Assembly: GCA_002478945.1 (NCBI GenBank)
Contig: DLKM01000006.1
Span: forward strand, 7,130-20,375
Direction of reading: 5' to 3'
Length of the DNA stretch: 13,246 nt
From: Christensenella sp. UBA7588
GTDB lineage: Bacteria > Bacillota > Clostridia > Christensenellales > CAG-917
Each line of letters opens with the position of its first letter. Positions within the stretch are counted from its first letter, which is position 1. A model generated the notes under the pieces. The model saw only the letters and a list, made by a program, of their open reading frames with translations, had not been told where the DNA came from and searched no databases. The position numbers and the translations under genes are program-made. Below are positions 6,105 to 13,246 of this stretch, one piece after another.

Positions 6105-6124
6105 GCAAAATCAAACGATTTTGC
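6105..6124 (-). other. tight hairpin just after the pseudouridine synthase gene
   Basis: GCAAAATC (6105-6112) and GATTTTGC (6117-6124) form a perfect 8-bp stem with a 4-nt loop. It lies 7 nt beyond the stop of the gene at 6132-6842. The following RNA is A-rich on the minus strand, so it is probably not the terminator; it may stabilise the operon's 3' end ahead of the terminator at 6049-6078. Confidence 0.5.
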
Positions 6125-6131
6125 GGTGTTC

Positions 6132-6842
6132 TCAATAACAGTTTTTGATGCTGATATTGAGATATGCGTCCATATCGAATTTCGTCCACGGAGAAACTTC
6201 GGGAGGATAAACTCTGAAAGTCATCTCTTTTCCGCTTACGGGGTGCGCAAACTTAAGCTCGCACGCCCAAAGACAAAGCGGAGTTTTCTCGCCTTTGCCG
6301 TATTTTTTGTCTCCGACAATGGGATTGCCCATATTGGAAAGCTGAACTCTGATTTGATGTCCCCTTCCCGTAACGAGATTGACGAGCAAAAGACTTACGT
6401 CGGGTTTGGAGCAAAGCACCTTATAATCGAGTTCGGCATATTTCGCTCCTTCCGAAAGCGCGGGAACGACCTTTACAGTATTTGTGTCGGCAAATTTTTT
6501 GAGATAACAGGTAAGTTTATCTGCTTTATATCTCGGCGCGCCGTCGACGATGGCAAGATACCTCTTTTCCACCTGTCCGTCTCTTATTGCCTGACAGAGT
6601 CTTGCCGCCGCTTTCGACGTTTTGGCAAACACCATAACTCCGCCCGTAGGTCTGTCGAGTCTATGCACGAGACCGAGATAAGCCTCGCCCGGTTTATCGT
6701 AGGTTTCGACAAGGTATTGTTTGAGCATATTGACCATATCGGCGTCTCCGCTCTCGTCCGCCTGCACGGGAACGTCATAGGGTTTTACCACGACGAGAAC
6801 GTGATTGTCCTCGTATACGATTTTCAAATCTTTGTAAGTCAT
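6132..6842 (-). CDS. RluA-family pseudouridine synthase
   Basis: The enzyme isomerises specific uridines in rRNA or tRNA to pseudouridine. The 236-residue protein starts KIVYEDNHVLVVVKP, the usual beginning of the catalytic domain, and has the catalytic motif HRLDRPTGGV with Asp63. The second signature VTGRGHQIRVQLSNMG is at 158-173 and GDKKYG at 177-182. It lacks the N-terminal S4 domain of RluC/RluD, so it is a short catalytic-domain-only member, and its target position cannot be deduced. No strong ribosome site is seen (weak GGAT 10-14 nt upstream). It lies 48 nt after the methyltransferase gene and is the last gene of the ileS operon. Confidence 0.93.
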   Translation of the reverse strand: MTYKDLKIVYEDNHVLVVVKPYDVPVQADESGDADMVNMLKQYLVETYDKPGEAYLGLVHRLDRPTGGVMVFAKTSKAAARLCQAIRDGQVEKRYLAIVDGAPRYKADKLTCYLKKFADTNTVKVVPALSEGAKYAELDYKVLCSKPDVSLLLVNLVTGRGHQIRVQLSNMGNPIVGDKKYGKGEKTPLCLWACELKFAHPVSGKEMTFRVYPPEVSPWTKFDMDAYLNISIKNCY

Positions 6843-6890
6843 AATTGTTGTAATCCGTTATATTTTTTTCTGTATTTCTTCGTTTTTTCG

Positions 6891-7751
6891 TCAGTTTTTG
6901 AAAGTCGCAAACGCCGTGCAACCTTGAGGCAATACAAGCCCTTCTTGCGTAGCAAGACCGATTTCGTCGGCGTCGATTATAGCGTCTTTCCCGAGTGCGA
7001 TTTTGAGAATATTTGCCATTACCGTGGGTTGAAGCCCCGTCGTGTAACTGTTAAGGCACACAAACAACGGTTTGTCGCTCAAAAGATTTGCGACAAGCTC
7101 GGCAAGCTCGGATATACCTTCCTCAATCTTCCACTTTTCTCCGTTCGGTCCTCTGCCGAAGCTCGGCGGGTCGAGAATGATTGCGTCGTATTTTCTGCCT
7201 CTGCGTATTTCTCTTTGGCAAAACTTGAAGCAATCGTCGATTATATATCTCATACCGCTATTGTCAAGTCCGCTCAAACGCACGTTGTCTCCTGCGCGCT
7301 CGACCATAGCCTTTGCGCTGTCGACGTGGCATACGCTCGCTCCTGCTTTGAGGCAAGCAACCGACGCCGCGCCCGTATAGCCGAAAAGATTGAGTACGCT
7401 GATAGGTCTGCCCGCATTCTCGATAAGTTTCATCATTCTATCCCAGTTGACCGCCTGCTCGGGGAACAATCCCGTATGCTTAAAGCCCATCAACTTGAGA
7501 GAAAACTTCAAATCGCGCCAGCCGATAACGAATTCGGACGGGATATTCTTTTTGAATTTCCACATTCCGCCACCAGTCTGACTGCGCTCGTACACGGCGT
7601 CTATGCCGTCGTAGGAGCGAAGCGGTTTTTTGGCGTGCCAAATAACCTGCGGGTCGGGACGCAAAAGCGTATAATTGCCCCACTTTTCGAGTTTTTCTCC
7701 GTCTCCTGTGGCAATCACGCCGTATTCTTTCCAATCGGGAGCAATTTTCAT
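6891..7751 (-). CDS. class I SAM-dependent methyltransferase, RlmI-related (COG1092-type)
   Basis: This 286-residue protein is probably an RNA methyltransferase acting in the cytoplasm. It has the SAM-binding motif I NLFGYTGAAS (121-130), an acidic end of strand 2 (D144 in CHVDSAK) and the motif IV DPPSFGRGPNGEKWK (194-208), typical of the RlmI/RlmK-related family. The N-terminal PUA domain of E. coli RlmI is absent. The catalytic cysteine region of RlmI-type m5C enzymes appears replaced by NSYTTGL, so 5-methylcytosine formation is doubtful. Its ATG is 1 nt past the ileS stop codon, indicating translational coupling; AAGAGAA in the last ileS codons may be the ribosome site. A nonribosomal substrate cannot be excluded. 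Confidence 0.85.
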   Translation of the reverse strand: MKIAPDWKEYGVIATGDGEKLEKWGNYTLLRPDPQVIWHAKKPLRSYDGIDAVYERSQTGGGMWKFKKNIPSEFVIGWRDLKFSLKLMGFKHTGLFPEQAVNWDRMMKLIENAGRPISVLNLFGYTGAASVACLKAGASVCHVDSAKAMVERAGDNVRLSGLDNSGMRYIIDDCFKFCQREIRRGRKYDAIILDPPSFGRGPNGEKWKIEEGISELAELVANLLSDKPLFVCLNSYTTGLQPTVMANILKIALGKDAIIDADEIGLATQEGLVLPQGCTAFATFKN

Positions 7752-7752
7752 A

Positions 7753-10700
7753 TCAAATTCTCTTGACGGAAATCGTCACTTTGTCGCCGTTTACGTCGCA
7801 CTCTTTGGTAAATCCGTCCAAAGTCTCGCAAACGCTGTCGGCAAGCACGTCTTTGAGGAAGTCCGCCTTTTCAAACACTTGCTTCGCAACACCTTCCGCT
7901 CTGTATCCGACTACGATGCGGTCGGTAACTTCGAATCCGGCTTCTTTTCTCATATTTTGTATCTTTGATACAATCTCTCTTTCTGCGCCCTCGAAGATAA
8001 GCGAATCGTCAAGCGCGGTATCGAGAACGACCGTGGTCTCTCCGTCGCTTTCGCTCGAGAAACCTTCTTTGTTCTTCATATTGATGAGCAAGTCGTCTTG
8101 AGAAAGCTCCACGTCTTTGCCGTTTGCGTTGAATTTGAACAGATTGCCGTTCTTGACCGCATTGACAATCTCGTTTGCACGCTCTTGCAATACGCCTCTT
8201 ATCACGCCGAGCAAACTGCCGTATTTCGGTCCGAGAGTCTTGAGTTGCGGTTTGAGTTCGTAATCGATAAAGCCGTCGCTCGTATCGGACACCTCGACGG
8301 ATTTGACGTTGAGTTCGTCCTCGACGAGTTCTTTGAGGCTTTGCGGCAACTCGTATCTGCCGTTGTAAAGCAGTTTGGAAAGCGGCTGTCTGTTTTTGAG
8401 GTTAGACTTGTTTCTTGCCGCTCTGCCAAGCACGACGAGTTTGAGAACGTCGCCCATACCTGCTTCGAGTTTTTTGTCTATCATCTTTTCGTCCGCAATC
8501 GGGAACGAGCAAAGATGCACGCTTTCGGGTGCGTTTTTGTCAAAATTGCGCACGAGATTCTGGTACATTTCCTCTGCGAGGAAAGGAACGTAAGGCGCAA
8601 TAATCTTGCTCAACGTCGAAAGTACCGTATAAAGCGTCGTGTACGCCGCCTCTTTGTTTTGAGACATCTCGCTTCCCCAGAAGCGGTCGCGCGAACGACG
8701 GACGTACCAGTTTGAAAGAATATCCACGAAATCGCCGATTGCACGAGACGTTTCGGTAATCTTGTATTCGTTGAGACCTTCGTCTACGAACTTGACGAGC
8801 GAATTGAGGCAGGACAAAATCCATCTGTCCATAACGGTCAGTTTCTGCTCCTCGAGTTTATGTTCCGTGGGATTGAATTTGTCAATCTCGGCGTAAAGCA
8901 CGAAGAATGCGTATGTGTTCCACAAAGTACCCATAAACTTGCGTTGAGACTCGCTTACGGTATCTGCGTGGAAACGAGACGGCAACCACGGCGCGCTCGA
9001 CGTATAGAAATACCATCTCGTTGCGTCTGCGCCTTGTTTGTCAAGCACGGTCCACGGGTCTACGACGTTGCCCTTGTGTTTGGACATCTTGATGCCGTCT
9101 TTGTCGTTGACGTGTCCCAAAACGATGCAGTTTTTGAACGGCGCGCGTCCGAAAAGCACGGTGTTTACCGCAAGCAATGTGTAGAACCAACCTCTCGTCT
9201 GGTCGATTGCCTCCGAAATGAAGTCCGCGGGGAACACTCTTTCGAAAGTCTCTTTGTTTTCAAACGGATAGTGCCATTGCGCAAACGGCATAGAACCCGA
9301 ATCGAACCAGCAGTCAAGCACTTCGGGAGTACGCTCCATAGTGCCGCCGCACTCGCATTCCCACTTAACGTCGTCGATATACGGACGGTGCAATTCCACG
9401 TCGTGGTCGAGATGCGCTTTCTCGCGCAATTCCTCTCTCGAGCCGATAACGTGAATCTTTCCGCACTTGTTGCATACCCAAATCGGAAGCGGAGTACCCC
9501 AATATCTTTCACGAGAAATACCCCAGTCGATGACGTTTTCGAGGAAGTTGCCCATACGACCGTTTTTGATTGTCTCGGGCATCCAGTTTACGGAATCGTT
9601 TGCAACGAGAAGTTGCTCCTTGACAGCCGTCATCTTCACAAACCAACTCGAACGAGCGTAGTAAAGCAACGGAGTGTCGCAACGCCAACAGAACGGATAG
9701 CTGTGCGTGAACTTGAGTGCTTTGAAAAGTTTGTTCTCGCCTTTGAGTTTTTCGATAATATACTTGTCGGCGTCTTTGCAGAAAAGTCCTTTGAAATCGT
9801 ACACTGCGTCTTTGAATCTGCCTCTGTCGTCAACCATCTGAACGAAAGGAAGATTATATTTTTTGCCGACTTTGCTGTCGTCCTCGCCGAATGCGGGAGC
9901 GATATGAACGATACCCGTACCGTCGGTAAGCGTAACATATGAATCGTTTACGACGTAGTACGCCTTTTCTTTTGCTCCCGTTTCGTAATCGAAAAGAGGC
10001 AAATATTCGGTATATTCGTATTCGCTGCCTTTCTTGGTCTCGACTTTGACGTATTTATCCTCGTCGAAAAGCGACGGAATAAGCGCGTCCGCGAGTATAT
10101 AATACTCGTCGTCGACTTTTATCTTAGAATAATCCTCTTTGCCGTTCATACAAAGCGCGACGTTGGACGGAAGCGTCCACGGAGTCGTCGTCCACGCAAG
10201 GAAGTAAGTGTTTTGCTCTCCCTTGACGGCAAATTTAACGAATACGGAAGTTTCTTCCACGTCTTTATAGCCCTGAGCAACTTCGTGAGAGGAAAGCGCG
10301 GTTCCGCAACGCGGGCAATACGGCACGATTTTGTAGCCTTTGTAAATCAAGCCCTTGTCTGCCATTTGCTTGATTGCCCACCACACCGACTCGATGTAAT
10401 TGTTGTCGTAGGTAACGTACGGATTGTCCATATCCGCCCAATAACCTATACGGTCGGACATTTTTCTCCATTCGTTGCTGTATTTCCATACGGATTCTTT
10501 GCACTTTTTGATAAACGGTTCGATACCGTATTTTTCTATCTCCTGCTTGCCGTCGATGCCGAGAAGTTTTTCGACTTCCAATTCAACGGGCAAACCGTGA
10601 GTATCCCAGCCCGCCTTGCGAAGAACGTGATAACCTTTCATCGTTTTGTAACGAGGAATAATATCCTTCATAACACGAGTGAGAATGTGTCCGATATGCG

Positions 10701-10860
10701 GCTTGCCGTTTGCAGTCGGCGGTCCGTCGTAAAAACTGAATTCGGGATTACCCTCGTTCTTTTCGACGCTCTTTTTGAAAATATCGTTTTCTTTCCAGAA
10801 TTCGAGAACTTGTTTTTCACGCTCGACGAAATTCAGATTGGTTTCAACAGGTTTGTACAT
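7753..10860 (-). CDS. ileS: isoleucine-tRNA ligase, eukaryote-like IleS2 type
   Basis: IleS charges tRNA(Ile) with isoleucine and hydrolyses mischarged valine. The 1035-residue protein shows GPPTANGKPHIGH with HIGH at 55-58, GWDTHGLPVE at 84-93, the editing-domain blocks TTTPWTLPSNVAL (224-236) and HIAPAFGEDD (319-328), GWFYTLL near 557, and KMSKH at 591-595. Cysteine pairs at 182/185, 391/394, 463/466 and 502/504 may bind zinc. Length, the GPPTANG form and the lack of a C-terminal zinc finger place it with IleS2, the type often less sensitive to mupirocin, rather than bacterial IleS1. Start: GAGG about 7 nt before the ATG at 10860. It heads an operon with the methyltransferase and pseudouridine synthase genes. 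Confidence 0.98.
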   Translation of the reverse strand: MYKPVETNLNFVEREKQVLEFWKENDIFKKSVEKNEGNPEFSFYDGPPTANGKPHIGHILTRVMKDIIPRYKTMKGYHVLRKAGWDTHGLPVELEVEKLLGIDGKQEIEKYGIEPFIKKCKESVWKYSNEWRKMSDRIGYWADMDNPYVTYDNNYIESVWWAIKQMADKGLIYKGYKIVPYCPRCGTALSSHEVAQGYKDVEETSVFVKFAVKGEQNTYFLAWTTTPWTLPSNVALCMNGKEDYSKIKVDDEYYILADALIPSLFDEDKYVKVETKKGSEYEYTEYLPLFDYETGAKEKAYYVVNDSYVTLTDGTGIVHIAPAFGEDDSKVGKKYNLPFVQMVDDRGRFKDAVYDFKGLFCKDADKYIIEKLKGENKLFKALKFTHSYPFCWRCDTPLLYYARSSWFVKMTAVKEQLLVANDSVNWMPETIKNGRMGNFLENVIDWGISRERYWGTPLPIWVCNKCGKIHVIGSREELREKAHLDHDVELHRPYIDDVKWECECGGTMERTPEVLDCWFDSGSMPFAQWHYPFENKETFERVFPADFISEAIDQTRGWFYTLLAVNTVLFGRAPFKNCIVLGHVNDKDGIKMSKHKGNVVDPWTVLDKQGADATRWYFYTSSAPWLPSRFHADTVSESQRKFMGTLWNTYAFFVLYAEIDKFNPTEHKLEEQKLTVMDRWILSCLNSLVKFVDEGLNEYKITETSRAIGDFVDILSNWYVRRSRDRFWGSEMSQNKEAAYTTLYTVLSTLSKIIAPYVPFLAEEMYQNLVRNFDKNAPESVHLCSFPIADEKMIDKKLEAGMGDVLKLVVLGRAARNKSNLKNRQPLSKLLYNGRYELPQSLKELVEDELNVKSVEVSDTSDGFIDYELKPQLKTLGPKYGSLLGVIRGVLQERANEIVNAVKNGNLFKFNANGKDVELSQDDLLINMKNKEGFSSESDGETTVVLDTALDDSLIFEGAEREIVSKIQNMRKEAGFEVTDRIVVGYRAEGVAKQVFEKADFLKDVLADSVCETLDGFTKECDVNGDKVTISVKRI

Positions 10861-10895
10861 TTATTGCCTCAAAATGAAATATTTTAGATTTAACT

Positions 10896-10924
10896 ATTAT
10901 AGAATAATCATAGACAAAACGCAA
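10896..10924 (-). promoter_or_regulatory. promoter of the ileS operon
   Basis: On the minus strand TTGCGT (10924-10919) and TATAAT (10901-10896) are 17 nt apart. Transcription would start near 10889, leaving a leader of about 30 nt. That is too short for a T-box or other riboswitch. Confidence 0.75.
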
Positions 10925-10955
10925 GTGTCTGCAACGCAAAACTTATCGGATTTGT

Positions 10956-10983
10956 TTGACAAATTCTTTTTGAGTGATACAAT
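10956..10983 (+). promoter_or_regulatory. promoter of tRNA-Gly
   Basis: TTGACA (10956-10961) and TACAAT (10978-10983) are separated by 16 nt. The start would lie near 10990, about 9 nt before the mature tRNA 5' end. It is back-to-back with the ileS promoter. Confidence 0.85.
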
Positions 10984-10998
10984 CAATGCGTAATAACC

Positions 10999-11072
10999 GC
11001 GGGCGTAGTTTAATGGCAAAACGAAAGCTTCCCAAGCTTTAGTCGTGAGTTCGATTCTCATCGCCCGCTCCA
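10999..11072 (+). tRNA. tRNA-Gly (anticodon CCC)
   Basis: A full cloverleaf can be drawn: acceptor GCGGGCG with CGCCCGC, D-stem GTTT/AAAC, anticodon stem AAAGC/GCTTT around the loop TTCCCAA, a 4-nt variable loop, and T-stem GTGAG/CTCAT around TTCGATT. The discriminator is T and CCA is encoded (11070-11072). The anticodon at loop positions 34-36 is CCC, reading the glycine codon GGG. It is a single-gene transcript with its own promoter and terminator. Confidence 0.96.
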
Positions 11073-11076
11073 AACC

Positions 11077-11110
11077 GACTTGCTTCGTGCAAGTCTTTTT
11101 TGTTTTTTTT
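11077..11110 (+). terminator. intrinsic terminator of tRNA-Gly
   Basis: GACTTGC (11077-11083) pairs with GCAAGTC (11089-11095) around TTCGT, followed by six T, a G and eight more T. It lies 5 nt after the encoded CCA. Confidence 0.92.
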
Positions 11111-11178
11111 GCGAATAAACTCCCTACTCGAAGATTTGAAATTATTAAAGAAACGCACGAGACGTTCTTAACAATCAT

Positions 11179-11304
11179 AACACGATGCGTGTTTGAAATA
11201 TGCGTTTTTAGCACGATTTTCGGCGTTTTGGGGTTAAAAACACAATAAATATTTATATGCATAGCACGATTCGTGTTGCAATAAATCGATACACGATATG
11301 TGTA
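11179..11304. promoter_or_regulatory. three related 15-bp palindromes, candidate operators of the ABC exporter
   Basis: Three sites share the pattern CACGATN(C/T)GTGT: AACACGATGCGTGTT (11179-11193), AGCACGATTCGTGTT (11263-11277) and TACACGATATGTGTA (11290-11304). Each has inverted half-sites of about six bases around a 3-nt centre, the usual form of a dimeric repressor or activator site. A half-site AGCACGAT lies at 11210-11217, and a poor match CGCACGAGACGTTCT at 11154-11168. The last two palindromes start 27 bp apart and lie roughly 70-110 bp upstream of the presumed exporter transcription start. No regulator gene is adjacent. The rest of this 331-nt gap is AT-rich and has no gene. Confidence 0.65.
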
Positions 11305-11336
11305 TTTTAATAAAACGTCGATATTTTGAGCAAATA

Positions 11337-11365
11337 TTGAATATTAAAAGGCGATGTGTTATAAT
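11337..11365 (+). promoter_or_regulatory. promoter of the ABC exporter genes
   Basis: TTGAAT (11337-11342) and TATAAT (11360-11365) are 17 nt apart. The start would be near 11372. The -35 box sits within a 13-bp palindrome AATATTGAATATT (11333-11345), a possible further protein site. Confidence 0.75.
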
Positions 11366-11403
11366 AATTACAACAAATAAGAACGACAACCAGAGGATAT
11401 AAA

Positions 11404-12327
11404 ATGAACGTATTCGAAACCTCGCATCTTCGCAAATCATACGGAAAGAAAGTCGTATTGGACGATATAAACCTGACCGTGCGCGAAGGCGAAATATACG
11501 GACTCGTCGGAAGAAACGGCGCAGGCAAAACGACGCTTATAAGAATCTTGCTCGGTCTTGTGAATCCGGACAGCGGCGAAGTGCACATCAACGGCTCGAG
11601 CGGAGACGACGCGCTTGCTTACGAGCGCAAAAAAATCGGTTCTATAGTTGATAGCCCTTCCCTGCTGATGCATTTGAGCGCAATCGACAATATGAAAGCG
11701 GTCGCTTACGCGCTCGGCATTACCGACGTGAACGTTTTGAAAGAATTGATACACAAAGTCGGACTTGACCCCGAAAACACGCAAAAAGTAAAGACGTATT
11801 CCCTCGGAATGAAACAACGCCTTGCAATAGCCGTGGCGTTAATCGGCAATCCGTCCGTACTCATACTCGACGAACCAGTCAACGGACTCGACCCGACGGG
11901 CATTTTCGAGGTTAGAGAACTTTTGCAACGCTTGAACAGAGACGATAAAGTTACGATTCTCATATCGTCGCATCTTTTGAGCGAACTCGGCAAACTTGCA
12001 AACAGTTACGGCGTTATCGAAGGCGGAAAACTCGTGAAAGAAATGAGAGGAAGCGACCTCGAAGAACTTTGCCGTCCGTATATTAAAGTCGTTGTCGGAG
12101 ATTTGAAAGTCGCGCTTAACGTCGTTGTGGAGCATTATCACGCGCACGACTTCGAGATACTCCCCTACAACACTCTCGCTTTGTACGATTTGAGAATGGG
12201 GATACCCGAAGTGGCAAAAATGTTCGCCGACGCAAACGTACCGATACTCAACATTATGCAATGTTCGGGAGATTTGGAATCTACGTTTATTTCGCTTATG
12301 GGAGGGCTTTCGAATGAACAAAAATAG
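11404..12327 (+). CDS. ABC transporter ATP-binding protein (BcrA-like)
   Basis: This cytoplasmic ATPase of 307 residues powers the permease encoded next. It has Walker A GRNGAGKTT (36-44), the signature YSLGMKQRL (132-140) in place of the classical LSGGQ form, Walker B VLILDEP (152-158), D-loop NGLDP, and the switch histidine in SSH (H190). The Q-loop region reads IGSIVDSPSL, without a glutamine at the usual place, as is common in BcrA-like ATPases. The C-terminal ~100 residues form the accessory part seen in this class. GAGGA lies 7 nt before the ATG. BcrA-like pairs often export peptide antibiotics such as bacitracin or lantibiotics or respond to envelope stress; the substrate here is unknown. 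It overlaps the permease gene by 14 nt. Confidence 0.93.
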   Translation: MNVFETSHLRKSYGKKVVLDDINLTVREGEIYGLVGRNGAGKTTLIRILLGLVNPDSGEVHINGSSGDDALAYERKKIGSIVDSPSLLMHLSAIDNMKAVAYALGITDVNVLKELIHKVGLDPENTQKVKTYSLGMKQRLAIAVALIGNPSVLILDEPVNGLDPTGIFEVRELLQRLNRDDKVTILISSHLLSELGKLANSYGVIEGGKLVKEMRGSDLEELCRPYIKVVVGDLKVALNVVVEHYHAHDFEILPYNTLALYDLRMGIPEVAKMFADANVPILNIMQCSGDLESTFISLMGGLSNEQK

Positions 12328-13147
12328 TTTCGGTCGCACTATGACGAGCGATTTATTCAAAGTCGGTAAGCTTAAAAGCGTCTGGATTGCCCTGATAATT
12401 ATGTTTGCATTGATTCTCGTATCGTTTGCAACGTACTGGGTAATGAACGAATTTGTCGATAAAAGCGACTTCGGCGGCGAAGAAATGGCAAAATTAGACG
12501 CACAATTCCTGCTCTGTCAAATGAAAAACGCTCTGCTCTACGGCTCGTCCTCTACCGTGCATATCGAGTTGTTTGTCGCAATCATTGCGTGTATATTTAT
12601 CGGCAAAGACTTTTCGGGCGGTTCAGTCGCGATTCTAACGGCAAGAGGACAAAAAAGAGCGCACACCTATTTTTCCAAATGGTTGACGCTGGTATGCCTT
12701 ACGGTTGCTTACGCCTGCGTTGCCCTCGTCGTCAGCGGAATATTCTATGCGTTCGGAAACAACGGTTCGGCGTTTACGGGCGCGGATTTCGGTATGCTTA
12801 TGCGCAATTTCGCTCTGCAACTGCTTTGCGGAATCGCGTCGGTTTCCATTTTCGTTATGATAGCGTTTCTTGCAAGAAATACAGGCTCCGCCATTGCGTT
12901 CAGCGTGGGAGCGTACGTCATACTCGGCGTAATTATAGGGCTTGTCAACGTGATTCTCTCCGTCAAGAGCAACAAAGCCGTGGACGATTGGTCGTACTTT
13001 ATGCCTTTAAGGCAAATGTCCGCCGCTTGCACTTACGGCAAAATGTCCACGACTCAAATAATTGCCGCCACGGTTATGCCTGTCGTCTACACGGTCGTAT
13101 CGACGCTAATCGGTTATTTCACGTTTGAAAAACGAGATATAAGATAA
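12314..13147 (+). CDS. ABC-2 type permease of the exporter
   Basis: This 277-residue membrane protein is the partner of the preceding ATPase. About six hydrophobic segments can be seen, near residues 23-45, 83-98, 120-146, 166-186, 191-216 and 250-270, separated by an outer loop after the first segment and the cytoplasmic-type motif GKDFSGGSVAILTARGQKR around 98-116, characteristic of ABC-2 permeases. It starts inside the ATPase gene with GGAGGG (12301-12306) upstream, so translation is coupled. No further subunit follows; a hairpin closes the unit. Only this pair is present, so the transporter is probably two ATPases with two copies of the permease. Confidence 0.9.
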   Translation: MNKNSFGRTMTSDLFKVGKLKSVWIALIIMFALILVSFATYWVMNEFVDKSDFGGEEMAKLDAQFLLCQMKNALLYGSSSTVHIELFVAIIACIFIGKDFSGGSVAILTARGQKRAHTYFSKWLTLVCLTVAYACVALVVSGIFYAFGNNGSAFTGADFGMLMRNFALQLLCGIASVSIFVMIAFLARNTGSAIAFSVGAYVILGVIIGLVNVILSVKSNKAVDDWSYFMPLRQMSAACTYGKMSTTQIIAATVMPVVYTVVSTLIGYFTFEKRDIR

Positions 13148-13202
13148 AATCCGCAAAAGTAGTTGTAATTTTCAGTTTAATACGCAAAAAAGACAAAACA
13201 AT

Positions 13203-13227
13203 AAGCGCAACTCGACGAGTTGCGCTT
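13203..13227 (+). terminator. terminator of the ABC exporter operon
   Basis: AAGCGCAACTC (13203-13213) pairs perfectly with GAGTTGCGCTT (13217-13227) around GAC, and with one bulge the pairing extends outward to ACAATA/TATTGT (13198-13233). A T-rich tail follows. Being nearly symmetric, it may stop transcription from both sides. Confidence 0.8.
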
Positions 13228-13246
13228 TATTGTATTACAAAACCAC

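Noticed and set aside
6126..7766. 546-codon open frame on the plus strand
   Set aside because: It lies antisense to the pseudouridine synthase and methyltransferase genes, both with clear catalytic motifs. Its translation shows no recognisable domain, so it is a codon-bias shadow.
8860..9942. 360-codon open frame on the plus strand
   Set aside because: It is entirely antisense to ileS, has no family motif, and its apparent length follows from the codon usage of ileS.
10861..10998. T-box leader of ileS
   Set aside because: The space holds two promoters, and neither a specifier stem nor a T-box motif nor a terminator/antiterminator pair can be seen.
10897..11262. 121-codon minus-strand open frame
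   Set aside because: It runs antisense through the tRNA-Gly gene and its terminator and promoter; a coding role is implausible.
11179..11304. CRISPR array
   Set aside because: The three 15-bp units are palindromic, unevenly spaced (84 and 27 bp) and too short and variable for CRISPR repeats; no cas genes are present.

Overview
The window reads as an ordinary chromosomal segment of a low-to-mid GC, Gram-positive-type bacterium, most likely an uncultured member of the Clostridia. The reasons are the gene neighbourhood (rpmF, ackA and pta beside a tmcAL/ylbM homologue and a ylbJ/SpoVV-like gene), mostly strong GGAGG/AGGAG ribosome binding sites, near-consensus sigma-A promoters, and an IleS of the eukaryote-like (IleS2) type common in Clostridia. 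No phage, CRISPR array, intact insertion sequence or toxin system is visible.

Layout. Positions 1-372 have no gene: a hairpin-rich stretch of unknown nature (1-236) is followed by a ~146-nt imperfect palindrome (237-382) whose right arm contains the stop codon of rpmF. On the minus strand come pta (2955-1954), ackA (1940-750) and rpmF (558-373); rpmF has its own perfect-consensus promoter. A compact divergent promoter region near 2983-3037, in which both -10 boxes share a palindromic TATAATTATA, drives pta-ackA leftward and tmcAL rightward. A terminator at 4191-4219 separates tmcAL from the ylbJ-like membrane protein gene (4263-5300). A 162-residue protein with a sigma region 4-like helix-turn-helix follows (5404-5892).

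A bidirectional terminator (6049-6078) separates this rightward block from a leftward translation operon: ileS (10860-7753), a class I methyltransferase of the RlmI-related family, and an RluA-type pseudouridine synthase. The ileS promoter is back-to-back with the promoter of a tRNA-Gly(CCC) gene (10999-11072), and there is no room for a T-box leader. The last block is a 331-nt gene-free region (11073-11403) holding the tRNA terminator, three related 15-bp palindromes that look like operators, and a good promoter, followed by a two-gene ABC-2 type exporter (ATPase and permease, overlapping by 14 nt) closed by a strong hairpin.

Functionally, Pta-AckA converts acetyl-CoA to acetate with ATP formation, and rpmF, tmcAL, ileS, the methyltransferase, the pseudouridine synthase and tRNA-Gly all serve translation. 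The ylbJ-like gene hints at sporulation ancestry. The exporter resembles BcrA-type systems for peptide antibiotics or stress, but its substrate cannot be told from sequence. The least explained elements are the palindrome fused to the rpmF 3' end, the operator array upstream of the exporter, the symmetric divergent promoter, and the small helix-turn-helix protein. I did not find a clear new multi-gene system.
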